Assembly: GCF_947499215.1 (NCBI RefSeq)
Contig: NZ_CANMNI010000003.1
Span: 806,001-870,000 of the forward strand
Source: an uncultured Pontibacter sp.
GTDB taxonomy: Bacteria; Bacteroidota; Bacteroidia; Cytophagales; Hymenobacteraceae
Reading direction: 5' to 3'
DNA: 64,000 nucleotides
The translations under genes were made by a program, and so were the position numbers. Below, piece after piece: positions 1-8,997 of this stretch. The stretch's first letter is position 1. Each line of letters starts with the position of its first letter. Under the pieces are notes generated by a model. That model made no database searches and had not been told where the DNA came from. It worked only from the letters and a program-made list of their open reading frames with translations.

Positions 1-659
1 TAGATCACTTCGCCCGCTTCATTGTAAAAGTAGTATACTCCTGGTACCGTCGGCAAAGCGTCTACCTGATCTTTGCTGATGGCAGGCGGAAGAAGGGAGG
101 CTTTAATTTCGTTTTTGAGTTGCTCCGCCGGATCTGCTATGTGCTGCGCTCCGTCAATCACCGGGCGGTTGATTTTGATTAGCTTGTCGAACAGCTTGGC
201 CGTAGCCTCAGCGTCGCCAATGGCGCGGTGGCGCATTTGCAGCGGAATGTCAATGCTCTTGCAAAGCTTACCCAGTGAGTAGGACGGCAAGCCGGGTATA
301 AGCGAACGGCTCAGACGCACGGTACAGAGAGTTTTGCGCTGGAAGGTAAAGCCCAGATCAGCGAACTCTTTCTTAATGAAGGAATAGTCGAAGCGCACGT
401 TGTGGGCCACGAAAACCATACCCTCCGTAAACTGCACGATCTCCTTAGCCACCTCGTAAAACTTAGGTGCATCCTGCACCATGTCGTCGGTAATGCCGGT
501 AAGTTGGGATATGTAATAAGGTATAGGGCGCTGCGGATTGATCAGGGTGCTATACTTGTCAACGATTTCTTTGCCATCATGAATGAAGATGGCAATCTCC
601 GTGATCCTGTCCTGCGTAGGTTGGCTACCCGTCGTCTCAATGTCTATGATGGCGTACAA
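1..659 (-). CDS. DnaQ-like exonuclease / GIY-YIG nuclease fusion, 3' end outside window
   Basis: This gene runs leftward out of the window. The translation opens LYAIIDIETTGSQPTQDRI, an ExoI motif (DIETTG) of the DEDDh 3'-5' exonuclease family also found in DNA polymerase III epsilon. Later motifs are FVAHNVRFDYSF (ExoII) and HRAIGDAEAT (ExoIII). About residue 205 the sequence becomes LPTVPGVYYFYNEAGEVI, the start of a GIY-YIG (UvrC-type) endonuclease domain. The family is known as an exonuclease fused to a UvrC-like nuclease and is thought to act in DNA repair or processing; the exact role is uncertain. The only start between the in-frame TAA at about 669 and the DIETTG motif is TTG at 659, so a TTG start is the best reading. 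The end of the protein is not in view. Confidence 0.85.
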   Translation of the reverse strand, partial: MYAIIDIETTGSQPTQDRITEIAIFIHDGKEIVDKYSTLINPQRPIPYYISQLTGITDDMVQDAPKFYEVAKEIVQFTEGMVFVAHNVRFDYSFIKKEFADLGFTFQRKTLCTVRLSRSLIPGLPSYSLGKLCKSIDIPLQMRHRAIGDAEATAKLFDKLIKINRPVIDGAQHIADPAEQLKNEIKASLLPPAISKDQVDALPTVPGVYYFYNEAGEVI

Positions 660-796
660 GCTGTTTCTCTTTTAGGCTTTTTTGAAGAAGTCTTCGGTCT
701 GTTCCAAAGGGCTATCCTGTAAACCAATATTTTTAGCAATACGTTTCAAATCGCACTCACGCCATACCTCGTGCAAATGGAGTTAGCAAAGTTAGA

Positions 797-1945
797 CTAT
801 TGCTCGGCCTCCCGGTCATCTTCGTAGCGCTCCTTTTTAGCTTTTTCACGTAGCTTGTCGAACATCTTCCGGAAGCGCCCCGATTTTTTCTCCTTAACCT
901 CGTCTATATCGGCGAGCAAAAAGCCAAAGGGCTGCAGCGGCTCATAAGCATCAAACAGCACTTTCAGAATCGCGATCATAGGTATAGAAATGATCATACC
1001 GGCAGCCCCCCAGATTTCACCGCCAATAAGCAAGGCTATAATAGCTGCGAATGGGTTGATACTTACCTTGGAACCAACGACATAGGGCGTAATGAAGTTG
1101 CCTTCCAGAAACTGCACGAACATAAACACCAGTACCACCAGCACTGCGTCGATCAGATGACCCGTAGTGGCCAACGTGAACAGTGCCGGGAGCATCGCCC
1201 CAATCAGAATGCCGATATAAGGTATAACGGTCAGGATGGAGGCAAATACGCCAAAGAAAATCGCATACTTGACGCCCAGCAGAAGCAAACCAGCCGAGTT
1301 TAGCAAGGAAACGATCACGATCACGATCATCAAGCCTGAAATATAGCTTTGCGCCACCACTTGTATGTTATCGATGGTGTGGTTCAGGCTACCGCGGCGG
1401 TCCTTGGCCACAAACTTATAGATGAACTGTTCGAGGTGATCGCGGTAGTACAGGAAACAGAACACAAAGATGGGCACAATGGTGATCATGGTCAGCGCTC
1501 CGGTAGTAAGAGAAATGGTGCTGCCGACAAAGGTGGTCGAAAACTCCTGCAGACCGCCCACTGCGTTGCGGAATAGTTCGCTCTTGTTGGCCGGCTGAAT
1601 ACCAAAATTATGATAGAGGTATTCCTGCACCTTCATGATTAAGGCATCAAAATTTTTACCGATGGTGTCTAGTTCAGAGGTCAGGCTCACCACCTGCATA
1701 GAGAGAAACCAGATCACAAGTCCAAGTATCACTACCACCAGTATTATGCTTACAAAAATGGCTAAGGCTCTTGGGAAGCGGAACTTTTCAAGGTCGCGTG
1801 TGAGGGGCAACAGGAGCAGGGCGAACAGTAATGCAAATACCAGCGGCATTAATACCGCTTTGAAACTCTGCAAAACCCAGATTGCTAAAAAGAGTCCCAG
1901 TAAAATGATCACATACTTGAAGTACCGGGGTAATTTGATTTCCAT
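797..1945 (-). CDS. AI-2E family transporter (PerM-like permease)
   Basis: This 382-residue integral membrane protein has about eight hydrophobic segments. There is an N-terminal pair at residues 10-70, then a soluble stretch at about 95-150 and a C-terminal membrane block ending near residue 340. The tail is highly charged (KEKKSGRFRKMFDKLREKAKKE). The glycine- and proline-rich stretch with VIPYIGILIGA and EGNFITPYVVGSKVSINP is typical of the AI-2E/PerM/YdiK family. Members have been linked to autoinducer-2 export, sodium/proton antiport or unknown transport, so the substrate here is not predictable. The ATG at 1945 sits directly before the hydrophobic N-terminus. It lies upstream of the exonuclease gene on the same strand with a 137 bp gap. 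Confidence 0.9.
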   Translation of the reverse strand: MEIKLPRYFKYVIILLGLFLAIWVLQSFKAVLMPLVFALLFALLLLPLTRDLEKFRFPRALAIFVSIILVVVILGLVIWFLSMQVVSLTSELDTIGKNFDALIMKVQEYLYHNFGIQPANKSELFRNAVGGLQEFSTTFVGSTISLTTGALTMITIVPIFVFCFLYYRDHLEQFIYKFVAKDRRGSLNHTIDNIQVVAQSYISGLMIVIVIVSLLNSAGLLLLGVKYAIFFGVFASILTVIPYIGILIGAMLPALFTLATTGHLIDAVLVVLVFMFVQFLEGNFITPYVVGSKVSINPFAAIIALLIGGEIWGAAGMIISIPMIAILKVLFDAYEPLQPFGFLLADIDEVKEKKSGRFRKMFDKLREKAKKERYEDDREAEQ

Positions 1946-2124
1946 GGGGGTGTGTATGAATTAAGGTATACGGAATTAATAGCCGCATTCAATTAAGCAA
2001 ATGTAGTGTGCAAGTATAGTTAAATCTAAATATTTTTATGCTAATAATTTTAGCTAATTTATACCTCTGTTTTTCTGAGATTTTAGTGAACTGTAAGCAA
2101 TGTGTATTGGTTGTATAGAAGTGG

Positions 2125-2155
2125 TTGATGAATTCGATAAAATTAGCTATATTTG
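2125..2155 (+). promoter_or_regulatory. parE promoter, Bacteroidetes type
   Basis: TTG at 2125-2127 is followed after 20 bases by TATATTTG at 2148-2155. This matches the known Bacteroidetes primary-sigma consensus (-33 TTTG/TTG, about 20 bases, -7 TAnnTTTG). It predicts transcription from about 2162 and a leader of about 130 nt before parE. Confidence 0.6.
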
Positions 2156-2200
2156 TTGACTAAAAATATTAGCAATAATCTTCTTGAATTGATGAATTGG

Positions 2201-2245
2201 TCAGATGCCGGAACTATTTGTAGCGTCTGATTTCTTTTATTTTTC
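2201..2245 (+). promoter_or_regulatory. Terminator-like hairpin in the parE leader
   Basis: TCAGATGC (2201-2208) can pair with GCGTCTGA (2223-2230) with one G-U pair and a 14-base loop. A pyrimidine-rich run, TTTCTTTTATTTTTC, follows. It lies downstream of the predicted promoter, so it could be an attenuator, an upstream read-through terminator or chance. Confidence 0.35.
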
Positions 2246-2293
2246 TATATTTCCGAGTGATTCCACTAAATCAAATACACTTACGCTTACAGA

Positions 2294-4156
2294 ATGGCAG
2301 AGTTAGAGCATAATTATAACGAAGACAGCATTCGCTCGCTAGAGCCCCGCGAACACATCAGGCTACGCCCCGGTATGTACATCGGTAAACTGGGAGACGG
2401 TTCTTCGGCCGATGATGGTATTTACATTTTGGTGAAAGAGGTAATCGACAACTCCATAGACGAACACGTCATGGGTTTCGGCAAGACCATCGACATCAAA
2501 ATATCAGACCACAAGGTGCAGGTGCGTGACTATGGCCGCGGTATTCCGCTGGGCAAGGTGATCGACTGTGTGAGCAAGATTAACACGGGCGGTAAGTACG
2601 ACAGCAAGGCTTTCCAGAAGTCTGTTGGTCTGAACGGTGTGGGTACCAAAGCGGTGAACGCCCTTTCGAGCCACTTCCGCATTCAGTCCGTGCGCGATGG
2701 AAAAATGAAAGCCGCTGAGTTCGAGCGTGGCGTGCTTACGGAAGATCTAGAGTTACAGGATTCAACGCAGCGCAACGGTACGTTGACGGTTTTCACGCCG
2801 GACGATACTATTTTCAAGAACTACCAGTACAACCCGGATTATCTGGAAAACCAGATCTGGAATTATGTATACCTGAACGCCGGTCTGACGATTAACTTCA
2901 ACGGCAAGAAATTCTACTCCGAAAACGGCCTTCTCGATCTTTTGAGAAACAAAGCCGACGAGGATAGCATGCGCTACCCGATCATTCACCTGAAAGGCAA
3001 TGACATTGAGCTGGCCATAACACACGGTAACGACTACGGCGAAGAGTATTACTCGTTTGTGAATGGCCAGTATACCACCATGGGTGGTACACACTTGGCA
3101 GCTTTCCGTGAAGCGATCGTGAAAACAGTGCGCGACTTCTATAAGAAAGACTACGACGCGGCTGATATTCGAGGCTCTATTGTAGGTGCTATTTCCCTGC
3201 GTGTGCAGGAGCCGGTGTTCGAATCGCAGACCAAAACCAAACTGGGCTCGATTGACATGGGACCAGACGGCCCGGCGGTGCGCGCTTATATCAACGAATT
3301 CATAAAGGAATCGCTCGACAACTACCTGCACAAGAACCCGACGACGGCTGAAGCGCTGAAGAAGCGTATCGAGCAAAGCGAGCGGGAGCGCAAGGACATG
3401 GCCGGCGTGAAAAAGCTGGCCAATCAGCGTGCCAAGAAAGCCAACCTGCACAACCGTAAGCTGCGTGACTGCCGCCTGCACTTCAACGAGGACAAGCACG
3501 AGAACTCGCTTCTTTCCACGCTATTCATCACAGAGGGCGACTCCGCGAGTGGTTCCATCACCAAATCCCGCAACGTGGACACGGAGGCAGTATTCAGTTT
3601 GAGAGGAAAGCCGCTGAATTGCTTCGGTCTGAAGAAAAAGGTGGTATACGAAAACGAAGAATTTAACCTGCTGCAGCACGCCCTGAATATTGAAGAAGGC
3701 TTGGAAGGTTTGCGTTACAACCGCGTGGTAATCGCGACTGATGCCGACGTGGACGGTATGCACATCCGTCTACTGCTCTTGACCTTCTTCCTGCAGTTCT
3801 TCCCGGATTTGGTGAAGAACGGACACGTTTTCATTCTGGAGACACCGCTCTTCCGAGTGCGCAACAAGAAAGAAACGATCTATTGCTATAACGAAACCGA
3901 AAAACAGGCGGCTATTGAGAAACTGGGCAAGCGTCCGGAGATCACGCGCTTCAAGGGCCTTGGTGAGATTTCGCCTGACGAGTTTGGCAAGTTCATTGGT
4001 GACAACATCAAATTGAAGCCGGTGTTCCTGCAAAAAGACACGACGATACAGAAAATGCTGAGCTACTACATGGGCAAAAACACGCCGGAGCGCCAGCAAT
4101 TTATTATTGAGAATCTGAAGTTTGAGAAAGATATAGTTGAAGAAGTATATGCATAA
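2294..4156 (+). CDS. parE: DNA topoisomerase IV subunit B
   Basis: This is the ATPase subunit of a type IIA topoisomerase; with ParC it decatenates and relaxes DNA. The 620-residue protein begins with the GHKL ATPase region (LRPGMYIG, then [12 protein letters not shown] near residue 53, and [11 protein letters not shown]). The transducer domain follows. The TOPRIM domain has EGDSASG at about residue 413 and [10 protein letters not shown] at about 481, which carry the metal-binding acidic residues. The length and the pairing with the next gene fit ParE rather than GyrB, which in this phylum is usually slightly longer and found alone. ATG 2294 is the natural start. The 3' end overlaps parC by 8 bases, which suggests translational coupling. 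Confidence 0.93.
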   Translation: MAELEHNYNEDSIRSLEPREHIRLRPGMYIGKLGDGSSADDGIYILVKEVIDNSIDEHVMGFGKTIDIKISDHKVQVRDYGRGIPLGKVIDCVSKINTGGKYDSKAFQKSVGLNGVGTKAVNALSSHFRIQSVRDGKMKAAEFERGVLTEDLELQDSTQRNGTLTVFTPDDTIFKNYQYNPDYLENQIWNYVYLNAGLTINFNGKKFYSENGLLDLLRNKADEDSMRYPIIHLKGNDIELAITHGNDYGEEYYSFVNGQYTTMGGTHLAAFREAIVKTVRDFYKKDYDAADIRGSIVGAISLRVQEPVFESQTKTKLGSIDMGPDGPAVRAYINEFIKESLDNYLHKNPTTAEALKKRIEQSERERKDMAGVKKLANQRAKKANLHNRKLRDCRLHFNEDKHENSLLSTLFITEGDSASGSITKSRNVDTEAVFSLRGKPLNCFGLKKKVVYENEEFNLLQHALNIEEGLEGLRYNRVVIATDADVDGMHIRLLLLTFFLQFFPDLVKNGHVFILETPLFRVRNKKETIYCYNETEKQAAIEKLGKRPEITRFKGLGEISPDEFGKFIGDNIKLKPVFLQKDTTIQKMLSYYMGKNTPERQQFIIENLKFEKDIVEEVYA

Positions 4157-6896
4157 CGACGAACTGAACAACGAAGGTATAGAAAGAGAAGACGAGTTGG
4201 AGATCGCGTTCACAGACGGTGAAGAAGAGGTAATCCATAACGTAACCCCGGTATCTGGTCTGTACGAGAACTGGTTCCTCGACTATGCTTCTTATGTAAT
4301 TCTAGAACGTGCCGTTCCTGCCATTGAGGACGGACTCAAGCCCGTGCAGCGCCGTATCCTGCACGCCATGAAGGAGATGGACGATGGTCGCTTTAACAAA
4401 GTGGCCAACGTGATCGGTCAGACCATGCAGTATCACCCACACGGTGACGCCTCTATTGGCGACGCCATGGTGAATTTGGGTCAGAAAGATCTGCTGATCG
4501 AGACGCAGGGTAACTGGGGCGATGTGCGCACCGGTGACAGCGCGGCGGCACCGCGTTACATCGAGGCCCGTCTGTCTAAGTTTGCGCTCGATGTGGTGTT
4601 CAATCCGCAGACAACACTCTGGCAGCTAAGCTACGACGGCCGTAAGAATGAGCCGGTGACCTTGCCGGTGAAATTCCCTTTGCTACTGGCGCAGGGTGTG
4701 GAAGGTATAGCAGTTGGTCTTTCGACCAAGATCATGCCGCACAACTTCAAAGAGCTGATCAAAGGTTCTATTGATGTCCTGAAAGGCCGCAGCACGACCT
4801 TGCTTCCTGACTTCCCGAACGGGGGTATGGTGGACGTGACCAATTACAATCATGGTATGCGCGGTGGCAAGATCCGTGTGCGTGCCACGATTGAGAAGGT
4901 AGATAAGACCATGCTCATCATCCGCGACGTGCCTTATGGCATCACGACCACGGGGCTGATGGAGTCGATCGTGAAGGCGAGCGAAAACAACAAGATCAAG
5001 ATTAAGAAGGTAGTCGATAATACGGCTGCTGATGTGGAAATACAGGTACAGCTGCCGCCGGGGGTGTCGCCTGACCTGACCATGGACGCGCTATACGCCT
5101 TTACGGACTGCGAAGTGTCTATCTCGCCTAACACATGTGTGATCATTGACGATAAGCCGCACTTCCTGAGTGTGGACGAGTTGCTTCGCATTTCTACGTT
5201 TAAGACAGTAGACCTGCTCAAGCGTGAGCTCGAGATCCGCAAAGGCGAATTGGAAGACAGGTGGCATTACTCGTCCTTGGAGAAAATCTTCATCGAGAAT
5301 CGCATTTATCGCGACATCGAGGAGTGTGAAACGTGGGAGGCTGTGCTCGAAGCGATTGACAAAGGCTTGGATCCGTTCAAGAAGCTGCTTCGCCGCGAAG
5401 TAACCCAAGACGACATCATCCGCCTAACGGAAATTAAGATCAAACGCATCTCTAAGTTTGACTCTTTCAAAGCCGATGAGTACATCAACAAGCTGGAAGA
5501 GGAGATGGCTGAGGTGGACGATAATCTGGCCAACCTGATCCGCTATGCGATTGCCTATTTCGAAGGCTTGCTGAAAAAATACGGACAGGGACGCGACCGA
5601 AAGACGCAAGTGAAAACTTTTGATGTGATTACAGCACAGAAAGTTGCGATCGCTAACCAAAAGCTTTACATGAACGCTAAAGACGGCTTCATTGGTACGG
5701 GTCTTCGTAAAGACGAGTTTGTGTGCGACTGCTCTGACATGGACGATATCATCGTGTTCCGTAAGGATGGCAAGTTCACCGTAACCAAGGTGGCCGACAA
5801 GACCTTCGTGGGCAAAGACATTATTATGGCCGGTGTCTACAACAAGAACGACGAGCACATGGTCTACAACATGATTTATGTGGACGGCAAGACAGGCGTA
5901 TCCTTTGCGAAGCGCTTCTCAGTAAAGTCAATCACCCGTGATAAGGAATATGACCTAACCAAGGGCAACAAAGGCTCCAAGGTGCATTACCTGACAGCTA
6001 ATCCGAACTCAGAATCGGAGGTGGTAAACATTACCCTTGCTCCACAGTCAACCGCTCGTATTAAAACATTCGACTATGACTTTGCCGAACTGATGATAAA
6101 AGGCAAAGGATCAAATGGTAATATCGTCACGAAGTATCCAATCAAGAAAGTGGTGCAGAAGAGTCTGGGTGAGTCGACGCTGGGTGGACGCGAGATCTTC
6201 TATGATGAAGTGATCGGTCGTCTGAACACCGAAGCCCGTGGCCGTTATCTTGGCTCGTTCAACACTGATGATACGATTTTGGTAATATACGAAGACGGTA
6301 CCTACGAGCAGACCACCTTTGATCTGGCTAACCACTATACCGTGGAGAAGATCAAAGTGCTGCAGAAGTTCGATCCTGAGTTGGTGGTATCTGCCATTTA
6401 CTACGAAGGCGAGAACAAAACCTACTACGTGAAGCGTTTCAAGATCGAGACAACCACAATAGGAAAGCGTTTCCCGTTCATCTCAGAGAGCAAGAACTCC
6501 AGACTGGAGGCTGTTTCAACGCATTCAGTACCATTGGCTACTATTGCTTTCAAGCGTTCACTGCGCGGGGAGAAAGAAACGGAGAAGCTCTTGCTAAGCG
6601 AGTTCATCGACGTGAAAGGCTGGAAGGCCATGGGTAACAAGCTAAGTTACTTCAAGATCTTTGATGTGAAAGTGCCAAGACAAGAGGAAGTGGAGGTTGA
6701 AGAGAAGCCTAAGGCTAAGAAAGTTGCTACGAAGCGTGAGCCTGTAACATTGCCTTCCGAACTAAAGGAATTGGCAGAAGAAGCAGCTAAAGTTAGTGGG
6801 GCTCAACTTGATGCGCTTGAAACCGTAGAAGAACTATCAGACGACGACAGTGCAAATAAGGCTTTGAAGAAAAGGAAACAGCTGGATTTGTTCTAA
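4149..6896 (+). CDS. parC: DNA topoisomerase IV subunit A
   Basis: This is the DNA-breaking subunit partnered with ParE. In the 915-residue product from ATG 4149, the winged-helix/active-site region includes [12 protein letters not shown] and [14 protein letters not shown]. The catalytic tyrosine lies in AAPRYIEAR at about residue 137. Beta-propeller repeats of the C-terminal wrapping domain follow. The last 70 residues form a charged, low-complexity tail rich in Glu and Lys and ending [13 protein letters not shown] at 4137 would add four residues; the ATG is preferred because it sits inside the parE stop overlap. I do not see a clear GyrA box, which supports ParC rather than GyrA. Confidence 0.92.
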   Translation: MHNDELNNEGIEREDELEIAFTDGEEEVIHNVTPVSGLYENWFLDYASYVILERAVPAIEDGLKPVQRRILHAMKEMDDGRFNKVANVIGQTMQYHPHGDASIGDAMVNLGQKDLLIETQGNWGDVRTGDSAAAPRYIEARLSKFALDVVFNPQTTLWQLSYDGRKNEPVTLPVKFPLLLAQGVEGIAVGLSTKIMPHNFKELIKGSIDVLKGRSTTLLPDFPNGGMVDVTNYNHGMRGGKIRVRATIEKVDKTMLIIRDVPYGITTTGLMESIVKASENNKIKIKKVVDNTAADVEIQVQLPPGVSPDLTMDALYAFTDCEVSISPNTCVIIDDKPHFLSVDELLRISTFKTVDLLKRELEIRKGELEDRWHYSSLEKIFIENRIYRDIEECETWEAVLEAIDKGLDPFKKLLRREVTQDDIIRLTEIKIKRISKFDSFKADEYINKLEEEMAEVDDNLANLIRYAIAYFEGLLKKYGQGRDRKTQVKTFDVITAQKVAIANQKLYMNAKDGFIGTGLRKDEFVCDCSDMDDIIVFRKDGKFTVTKVADKTFVGKDIIMAGVYNKNDEHMVYNMIYVDGKTGVSFAKRFSVKSITRDKEYDLTKGNKGSKVHYLTANPNSESEVVNITLAPQSTARIKTFDYDFAELMIKGKGSNGNIVTKYPIKKVVQKSLGESTLGGREIFYDEVIGRLNTEARGRYLGSFNTDDTILVIYEDGTYEQTTFDLANHYTVEKIKVLQKFDPELVVSAIYYEGENKTYYVKRFKIETTTIGKRFPFISESKNSRLEAVSTHSVPLATIAFKRSLRGEKETEKLLLSEFIDVKGWKAMGNKLSYFKIFDVKVPRQEEVEVEEKPKAKKVATKREPVTLPSELKELAEEAAKVSGAQLDALETVEELSDDDSANKALKKRKQLDLF

Positions 6897-6957
6897 ATTT
6901 AATCCTTTTTTGCATAAGTCGTTTTAAAGCAATATATTAGGTTGCTTATTACAGATT

Positions 6958-7743
6958 ATGCGAATACTTTTTAAAGTCATACCCATTTTATTCATCATGC
7001 TCGGTTTCCTAATATCTCCACTGGAGGTGTTGGGAGATTCCGGGCATGATGTGCTTTTAAAGAAAGCGTACGAGCTGAAGGAGCAATATAAGGAGACGGA
7101 GGCGCTAGCCGTTTATGAAGAAATAATCGCCGCCGATGCATCCAATTTCGAGGCGCTGTGCCATGCGAGTTTATTGCACAGCCGTATGGGCGACCGTTTT
7201 ACAGACGACAGTCGCAAGTTGGAGCACTTCAACACTGCTAAAACCTATGCTACTCGCGCCTATGAGCTGAATTCCCTAGATGCACGGGCTAACTACGCCA
7301 TGGCGCTGTCTTTGTCATGTTTGGCGATGGTGTCTGGTCCCAAGCAGCGTTTAGCGCTAATCGCTCAGGTAAAAGATTACCTTGATGCCACGCTCCTTAC
7401 TGACGGTGTGCACGCAGATGCATGGCACCTGTTAGGGCGCTGGTATTTTAAAATGGCCAACCTGAACTTTGCAGAAGTTACCGCATACAAAATGATGGGT
7501 AGTCTAAATGGTAGAGCAAATAATCAAGATGCCGTACATGCAATGAAGATGGCAATTCAACATAATCCGTCGAATTTGCGCTATTACTATGATTTAGCCT
7601 GTATCTATCAGGAAATGAAAGAGAAAGAGGCTAGCGTGGCAACATTACAGCAGGCTGTCGCATTGAATTTAGACCTTCAAACGAAGGAAGAAATGGAGTT
7701 AAGCAGGCGTTGTAAGATCATGCTGCAGGATTTCCTGAAGTAA
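6958..7743 (+). CDS. Exported TPR protein resembling the RMDN family
   Basis: This 261-residue protein has a hydrophobic signal-like N-terminus (residues 1-27, ISPLEVLG) and then helical tetratricopeptide-type repeats (AYELKEQYKETEALAVYEEI, AVHAMKMAIQHNPSNLRYYY). The stretch WHLLGRWYFKMANLNFAEV, followed by a predicted repeat unit, resembles the eukaryotic regulator-of-microtubule-dynamics (RMDN/FAM82) proteins, where an LGRW motif is conserved. That resemblance is from memory and needs a profile search. The function is unknown; TPR proteins usually scaffold protein contacts, here probably in the periplasm or on a membrane. The gene follows parC by 61 bp and is closed by a strong terminator. 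Confidence 0.75.
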   Translation: MRILFKVIPILFIMLGFLISPLEVLGDSGHDVLLKKAYELKEQYKETEALAVYEEIIAADASNFEALCHASLLHSRMGDRFTDDSRKLEHFNTAKTYATRAYELNSLDARANYAMALSLSCLAMVSGPKQRLALIAQVKDYLDATLLTDGVHADAWHLLGRWYFKMANLNFAEVTAYKMMGSLNGRANNQDAVHAMKMAIQHNPSNLRYYYDLACIYQEMKEKEASVATLQQAVALNLDLQTKEEMELSRRCKIMLQDFLK

Positions 7744-7761
7744 GTCAATCTTTACCCATAC

Positions 7762-7803
7762 GAGGGGCCTGCTACCAAACGGAAGCAGGCCCCTCGCTTT
7801 TTT
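7762..7803 (+). terminator. Intrinsic terminator after the TPR gene
   Basis: A perfect 12-bp stem, GAGGGGCCTGCT (7762-7773) with AGCAGGCCCCTC (7784-7795), is followed by GCTTTTTT. Confidence 0.92.
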
Positions 7804-7820
7804 ACCAAACTATAAGCGCA

Positions 7821-7840
7821 CCTAATAATCGGTTATTAGG
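7821..7840. promoter_or_regulatory. Palindrome upstream of a TPR lipoprotein gene
   Basis: CCTAATAA (7821-7828) and TTATTAGG (7833-7840) form a perfect 8-bp inverted repeat with a 4-base spacer. It lies about 50 bp before the next gene and just upstream of an AT-rich TATAATTTAG stretch. Its form fits a dimeric repressor or activator site, but no regulator is identified. Confidence 0.4.
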
Positions 7841-7893
7841 CAAATTATCTATAATTTAGCGCACTTATAGATTGTAAGAATAGACAGTACGTG

Positions 7894-8976
7894 ATGTCCC
7901 GATTAACCTGCAGATGGGTAGTGATGTTGTTTTTTGCGCTGACCGCCTGTGGTTCGGAAGAAGGAATGAGAGAGCAGATGGTGAATCTGGAGGCAGTGTC
8001 TGTGGAAGACCCTGAAAAGCAATTGGTCAACCTGAGTGAGGCGATAGAACGGTCCAGACGGGACGGCAGCCTCTACGCCCGGCGTGCCATGGTTTTCCTC
8101 CGGAAAGGAGAATTGGACAAGGCGTTGGAAGATGCTGATAAGGCCATCGAGCTGTCAAAGCAGGAGCCTGCCAACTACTTCGTTAAAGCGCAGGTGCTAT
8201 ACCTGATGGGCAGATCGGAGGAGGCTTTGCCTTTGGCTTTGCAAGCGGAACGTAACTCTTTTGAGAATGCCTCCCTGTATGTGCTGCTGTCGGAGTTATA
8301 CCTGCAGCGCCACGAGTATAAAAAGGCTGAGCGGTTTATAAGACAGGCGCTTGAATTGGCACCTGAGGATGTTTACGCCACCTATTACTATGGTCGGGTG
8401 CAGGAGGCAACCGGCGACACGACGAGGGCCATGCAAAGTTACCAAGAAGCATTGATGCTAAAACCGGACTTTGTGGAACCGCACCGTGAACTGGCAGGCT
8501 TATACCTAGCCTTAGCGGAATATATACCCGCTAGAGCGCATACGCAGCAGGCGTTGCGCCTAGAGCAAAAGGACCCTAAGTTGTGGTACTACGATGGAAT
8601 GCTCCAGTTGAACGCTCAGCGCAGAGACAGTGCCGAGCAGAGTTTCCAGCAGGCCCTAGCTTTATCCGATACCTTGCAGGCGGCACATTATCAGCTTGCC
8701 TTGCTCATGCATGGCAAAGGAGAATACGAACGGGCGATGCAGCATTTGGATGGCGCTGCTGAGACTTATGGAAATAGCCTGCGGTTCCTTTCAGTGCTTG
8801 CCAGCAGCTATGAAAAGCTAGGGGAAAACTTGGAGGCACTCCGTACCTATGAGCGTATGGTGGCATTGGAACCAAAACATACGTACGCCTTGCAGAGTAT
8901 GGCGCGTTTGAGATACAGATTAGAAAGACCCAGACCCCAGCTGGACAGCATGGCTGTTCGTCAAAGGGGCTATTAA
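7894..8976 (+). CDS. TPR-repeat lipoprotein
   Basis: The 360-residue product has a short basic N-terminus, a hydrophobic core and the lipobox LTAC at about residues 18-21, so it should be lipid-anchored in the envelope. The remainder is nearly all tetratricopeptide repeats of about 34 residues (for example GELDKALEDADKAIELS, KAERFIRQALELAPEDVYA and SYQEALMLKPDFVEPHREL), around eight units. This architecture is common for envelope scaffolding proteins; no specific partner is evident. The start is ATG 7894; a GTG lies one codon upstream. The gene is 21 bp before thrS but has its own upstream region with a palindrome. Confidence 0.85.
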   Translation: MSRLTCRWVVMLFFALTACGSEEGMREQMVNLEAVSVEDPEKQLVNLSEAIERSRRDGSLYARRAMVFLRKGELDKALEDADKAIELSKQEPANYFVKAQVLYLMGRSEEALPLALQAERNSFENASLYVLLSELYLQRHEYKKAERFIRQALELAPEDVYATYYYGRVQEATGDTTRAMQSYQEALMLKPDFVEPHRELAGLYLALAEYIPARAHTQQALRLEQKDPKLWYYDGMLQLNAQRRDSAEQSFQQALALSDTLQAAHYQLALLMHGKGEYERAMQHLDGAAETYGNSLRFLSVLASSYEKLGENLEALRTYERMVALEPKHTYALQSMARLRYRLERPRPQLDSMAVRQRGY

Positions 8977-8997
8977 CACGATACCTAAGAAAAAAAC

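Larger units (their letters stand above)
1946..2293. other. AT-rich divergent intergenic region
   Basis: This region separates the leftward permease gene from the rightward parE gene. I see no coding potential. It holds a good parE promoter (2125-2155) and a terminator-like hairpin in the parE leader (2201-2245), each listed separately. Confidence 0.7.

Noticed and set aside
2762..3499. Long open frame on the minus strand inside parE
   Set aside because: It is the antisense frame of a well-conserved topoisomerase gene, has no recognisable domain and no plausible start signals.
8977..8997. Possible T-box or tRNA-sensing leader for thrS or tyrS
   Set aside because: The gaps upstream are too short (21 bp for thrS and 53 bp for tyrS) and show no stem with a T-box sequence.
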